NCBI GenBank assembly: GCA_900551635.1
Contig: URWQ01000060.1
Location: 1-7,548, forward strand
Source of the DNA: an uncultured Collinsella sp.
Lineage (GTDB): Bacteria; Actinomycetota; Coriobacteriia; Coriobacteriales; Coriobacteriaceae
DNA: 7,548 bases
Direction of reading: 5' to 3'
Under the pieces are notes generated by a model, which saw only the letters and a list, made by a program, of their open reading frames with translations, was not told the DNA's origin and made no database searches. Of the stretch, positions 5,407-7,548 are shown piece after piece (the first letter of the stretch is position 1; each line of letters opens with the position of its first letter). Both the position numbers and the translations under genes were made by a program.

Positions 5407-5970
5407 ATGCCTACCATTTCTACCGCCGACTTCAAGAACGGCCTCGGTCTCCGTATCAAGGACAAGGTCTACACCATCGTCGAGTTCCAGCATGTCAAGC
5501 CGGGCAAGGGCGGCGCGTTTGTGCGCTACAAGACCCGCGACATCAAGAGCGGCCGCGTCGTCGAGAACACCTGCAACGCCGGCACCAAGTTCGAGAGCGT
5601 CATGCTCACCACCCGTGAGTTCCAGTACCTCTACAACGATGGCACCGACTACATCTTCATGGACAACGAGTCCTATGAGCAGGTTCCCGTTCCCGAGGAC
5701 ATGGTGGGCGAGAACTCCAAGTGGCTGCGCGAGAACGACATCTGCCAGCTGCTCTTCGCCGACGATGAGCTCATGGGCGTGACCCCGCCGATGTTCATCG
5801 AGACCACCATCGTCCAGACCGACCCGGGCTTTAAGGGCGATACCGTCCAGGGTTCCACCAAGCCGGCCACGATCGACACCGGCGCTGTCATCCAGGTCCC
5901 CATGTACCTCAACGAGGGCGAGGTCATCAAGGTTGACACCCGCGACGGCAAGTTCGTCTCCCGCGTCTAG
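5407..5970 (+). CDS. efp: Translation elongation factor P
   Basis: EF-P binds between the P and E sites of stalled ribosomes and promotes peptide-bond formation at consecutive prolines. The product has 187 residues, the standard bacterial length. The N-terminal KOW-like domain carries the tip loop HVKPGKGGAFVR, with the functional lysine at residue 34 (PGKGG), the position that is modified or used bare in different bacteria. The rest shows the usual OB-fold features, including LTTREFQYLYNDG, TIVQTDPGFKGDTVQGSTKPAT and the C-terminal GEVIKVDTRDGKFVSRV. The loop is lysine-type rather than arginine-type, so EarP rhamnosylation is not expected; no modification enzyme lies in the window. The start is set by GAAAGG 5 nt upstream. 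It is the first gene after the terminator and its own TATAAT element, and heads an operon with the Asp23 gene 24 nt downstream. Confidence 0.98.
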   Translation: MPTISTADFKNGLGLRIKDKVYTIVEFQHVKPGKGGAFVRYKTRDIKSGRVVENTCNAGTKFESVMLTTREFQYLYNDGTDYIFMDNESYEQVPVPEDMVGENSKWLRENDICQLLFADDELMGVTPPMFIETTIVQTDPGFKGDTVQGSTKPATIDTGAVIQVPMYLNEGEVIKVDTRDGKFVSRV

Positions 5971-5994
5971 CAACCAACTCTTCTAGGAGGACTC

Positions 5995-6357
5995 ATGCCC
6001 CAAGAAATCAAGATTGACGGCATCGGCATTTCGCCCGATGTTCTGACCGCCATCGTCTCGCGCGCCGTGTCCGATGTCGAGGGCATCGCCTCCGTTGGCG
6101 TCAAGGACCTTGCCACTAATCTTGTCTCCATGATGCTCTCGTCCAAGGCCCCGGCTTCCGAGCCGGCTGTCGAGGCCGAGGTCGTTGGCGACAAGCTCGC
6201 ACTCACCGTGCGTGTCGTGGTGTTCTTTGGCTATCCGTTCAAGAAACTCGCCGAGGCCGTTCGCGCTGCCGTGGTCGCTGCCATCGATGCCCAGGTTGGC
6301 GTTGAGGTTGAGCGTGTTGACGTTTGCATCGACGGCCTCGTTTTCCCCAAGGAGTAA
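5995..6357 (+). CDS. Asp23/Gls24 family (DUF322) envelope-stress-type protein
   Basis: The 120-residue product fits the Asp23/Gls24 family. Visible features are the opening IKIDGIGISPDVLTAIVSRA, the VSDVEGIASVG signature at about 26-36, a variable Ala/Ser/Pro stretch, and the alternating strand/helix pattern ending in VEVERVDVCIDGLVF. There is no signal peptide or membrane segment, so it is cytoplasmic unless tethered. In Firmicutes, relatives include YqhY, encoded just before nusB and linked to acetyl-CoA carboxylase regulation, and Asp23, tethered at the membrane in Staphylococcus. The same position before nusB here points to the YqhY-like group, but no acc genes are present. A strong AGGAGG (5985-5990) precedes the ATG by 4 nt. 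Its stop is 3 nt before the nusB start. The precise role cannot be read from sequence. Confidence 0.88.
   Translation: MPQEIKIDGIGISPDVLTAIVSRAVSDVEGIASVGVKDLATNLVSMMLSSKAPASEPAVEAEVVGDKLALTVRVVVFFGYPFKKLAEAVRAAVVAAIDAQVGVEVERVDVCIDGLVFPKE
6349..6354 (+). promoter_or_regulatory. Shine-Dalgarno site deciding the TTG start of nusB
   Basis: AAGGAG forms part of the last codons of the Asp23-family gene and ends 6 nt before TTG at 6361. No ATG lies close enough, and the NusB motif R-x-x-A-R-x-x-A-L-Q begins only a few residues later, so the rare TTG start is well supported. Confidence 0.8.
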
Positions 6358-6360
6358 CCT

Positions 6361-6948
6361 TTGAGCCTTAAGGTTTATCGCGGGCGTACGCTTGCCCGCA
6401 GTCAGGCGCTGCAGCTGCTGTTCCAGGCCGAGGCCACGGACAGCCCGCTCGAGCGCGTCCTCGAGGGTGATTTCCTGATCTCGAAGGGTCCCCTCGACCC
6501 CTATGCGCTGGAGCTGTGCCGCGGTGCCTACGAGCATATCGACCGCATCGACTGCGCTCTGCGCTCCGTTGCCAAGAACTGGGATCTTATGCGCATGCCC
6601 GGTGCCGACCGCAATCTGCTGCGTATCGCCGTTTACGAGATGCGTTTCCTCACCGACGAGGAGGTCTCGGACGCCATCGTGATCAACGAGGCCGTCGAGC
6701 TTGCCAAGGCCTATGGCACCGACCAGTCCGCGTCGTTCGTCAACGGCGTGCTGGGCAAGATCGCTCGCAGCGAGGAGCTGCCGGGCGAGGACCTGTACCA
6801 AGAGCTGCTGGCCGAAGATCGCGCTCGCGAGGAGGCACAGGCTGCCGAGGCTGCCGACAAGGTCGCTGCCGCTCAGGCTGCCGCCGGTGTACTTTCCGAG
6901 GATGCGGACGCTACTGAGGCCGTCGAGGCCGACTCCGTCGAGGAGTAG
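6361..6948 (+). CDS. nusB: Transcription antitermination protein NusB with acidic C-terminal extension
   Basis: NusB binds boxA RNA with S10 (NusE) and supports antitermination on rRNA operons. Residues 1-137 hold the all-helical NusB fold: RTLARSQALQLLFQAE at 9-24, YALELCRGAYEHIDRID, the core NLLRIAVYEMRFL at 85-97, and the closing signature IVINEAVELAKAYGT plus FVNGVLGKIA. The protein is 195 residues, whereas typical NusB has about 140-160. The extra residues (about 141-195) are an Ala/Glu/Asp-rich tail, probably helical or disordered and strongly acidic. Translation starts at TTG, supported by AAGGAG 6 nt upstream. The gene lies 3 nt after the Asp23-family gene and 2 nt before xseB, clearly one operon. 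The tail codons match the general style of the gene and no frameshift is seen. Confidence 0.95.
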   Translation: MSLKVYRGRTLARSQALQLLFQAEATDSPLERVLEGDFLISKGPLDPYALELCRGAYEHIDRIDCALRSVAKNWDLMRMPGADRNLLRIAVYEMRFLTDEEVSDAIVINEAVELAKAYGTDQSASFVNGVLGKIARSEELPGEDLYQELLAEDRAREEAQAAEAADKVAAAQAAAGVLSEDADATEAVEADSVEE

Positions 6949-6950
6949 CC

Positions 6951-7190
6951 ATGCCAGAGGGTTCCGTCCGCAACTTCGACGAGATCTCGGACCGTCTGGA
7001 CCAGATCATCGCTACCGTTCGCTCCAAGGATACGTCCTTGGAGCGTTCACTCGATCTGTTTGACGAGGCGATTGAGCTGGGCTCCCGCGCGGTCGATATG
7101 GTCGACAAGTTTGAGCTGACGCCGCGTGAGGCCGATAAGCTCGAACAGGAATACGATGAGGATGCGGCAAACGAATCCCAGGATAGCTAG
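6951..7190 (+). CDS. xseB: Exodeoxyribonuclease VII small subunit
   Basis: The 79-residue product is the small subunit of exonuclease VII, which degrades single-stranded DNA to oligonucleotides together with the large subunit XseA. The family pattern is visible: NFDEISDRLDQIIATVRSKD, then SLERSLDLFDEAIELGSRA, equivalent to the F-E-x-A-L-x-x-L-E-x-I-V and L-x-L-E-E-A-L-x-x-F-E-x-G consensus, followed by a helix VDMVDKFEL and an acidic tail. Two long helices are expected. The ATG at 6951 is 2 nt after the nusB stop, with GAGGAG (6940-6945) 5 nt upstream. No xseA occurs in the window, although the two are often adjacent; it may be elsewhere on the chromosome. The short length is normal for the family. 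Confidence 0.88.
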   Translation: MPEGSVRNFDEISDRLDQIIATVRSKDTSLERSLDLFDEAIELGSRAVDMVDKFELTPREADKLEQEYDEDAANESQDS

Positions 7191-7225
7191 GCCGCATCTC
7201 CGGATACGAATGGTTGATGGCATTC

Positions 7226-7548
7226 ATGAAACGCGTGCGTCTTGATGACGAACTGATTTCACAGGGCATCTGCGCCGATCGCGCGGATGCCCTTCGCACT
7301 CTTATGGCCGGCTTGGTCTCGAGTGGCGGCGAGCGCTTGACTTCGCCGGGTCTTAAGGTGATGCCGGGGCTGCCGCTGCACGTGAAGGGGCGTATTCCCT
7401 ATGTTGGCCGCGGCGGTCTTAAGCTCGAAGGCGCGCTTGATGCGTTTGGCATCAATCCGACGGGCCTTGCCTGTTTGGATGTGGGCTGCTCTACCGGCGG
7501 TTTTACCGATTGCCTGCTCAAGCGCGGAGCTGCGACTGTTGTCTCTGT
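7226..7548 (+). CDS. tlyA: TlyA-family rRNA 2'-O-methyltransferase (hemolysin A type), 5' part
   Basis: Only the first 107 codons are in the window; the gene runs off the 3' end. Residues 1-60 resemble the S4 RNA-binding domain of TlyA proteins (KRVRLDDELISQGICADRAD, then LMAGLV). The family motif Y-V-G-R-G-G-L-K-L follows at 59-67, with Lys66 in the position of the catalytic lysine. The FtsJ-like S-adenosylmethionine site LDVGCSTGGFTDCLL is at 84-98. Mycobacterial TlyA methylates 16S and 23S rRNA at cytidine 2'-OH and sets capreomycin sensitivity. The start is uncertain: ATG 7226 gives the usual opening M-K-R-x-R-L-D, while ATG 7217 or TTG 7214 would add 3-4 residues. None has a strong Shine-Dalgarno site (GATGG at 7216-7220 for 7226). 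It follows xseB by 35 nt with no terminator, so it is likely in the same operon. Confidence 0.9.
   Translation, partial: MKRVRLDDELISQGICADRADALRTLMAGLVSSGGERLTSPGLKVMPGLPLHVKGRIPYVGRGGLKLEGALDAFGINPTGLACLDVGCSTGGFTDCLLKRGAATVVS

Noticed and set aside
5311..6801. Long - strand frames opposite efp and opposite Asp23/nusB
   Set aside because: Same antisense shadow effect. They cross the terminator and promoter region or several real genes and contain no recognisable domain.
1..7548. tRNA genes, CRISPR arrays, insertion sequences or phage genes
   Set aside because: Nothing with cloverleaf potential, regularly spaced repeats, transposase or integrase motifs was seen; the sequence is almost fully occupied by housekeeping genes.

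Overview
The window reads as a compact, GC-rich, gene-dense chromosomal segment with every gene on the + strand. The gene order ruvX-mltG-(yqeG)-aroK-aroB-pepQ-efp-(Asp23)-nusB closely follows the order known from Actinobacteria such as Mycobacterium tuberculosis. The Asp23/Gls24 gene beside nusB and the YqeG phosphatase are more familiar from Firmicutes. That mixture, with the base composition, suggests a Coriobacteriia actinobacterium (a gut Collinsella-like organism). This is inference from gene order and protein style, not a database match.

Region 1 (1-3984) is one tightly packed transcription unit: the 3' end of ruvX, mltG (8-nt overlap), a YqeG-type HAD phosphatase (1-nt gap), shikimate kinase aroK (8-nt gap) and a 3-dehydroquinate synthase homologue (ATGA overlap). 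The last gene is the most interesting object in the window. It keeps AroB length and several framework motifs, but by eye alignment it has lost all three zinc ligands, the glycine-rich NAD motif and most substrate residues, while the reading frame is intact. AroK next to it looks catalytically complete. The aroE, aroC and aroQ genes found in the related mycobacterial cluster are absent here.

Region 2 (3985-5312) is a single-gene unit. A 132-nt gap holds a TTGACA element and a long imperfect stem enclosing a small palindromic hairpin. It is followed by an M24 (Xaa-Pro) peptidase with all five metal ligands and a strong intrinsic terminator built on a perfect 32-nt palindrome.

Region 3 (5313-7548) starts with a TATAAT promoter element and carries efp, an Asp23/Gls24 protein, nusB (TTG start, acidic Ala/Glu C-terminal tail), xseB and the 5' part of tlyA. 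This is a translation/transcription housekeeping operon; it continues past the window. xseA, which often sits beside xseB, is not here.

No tRNA, rRNA, CRISPR, IS element or phage gene was seen. No gene-free stretch exceeds 300 bases; the two largest gaps (3985-4116 and 5248-5406) are described as regulatory regions.
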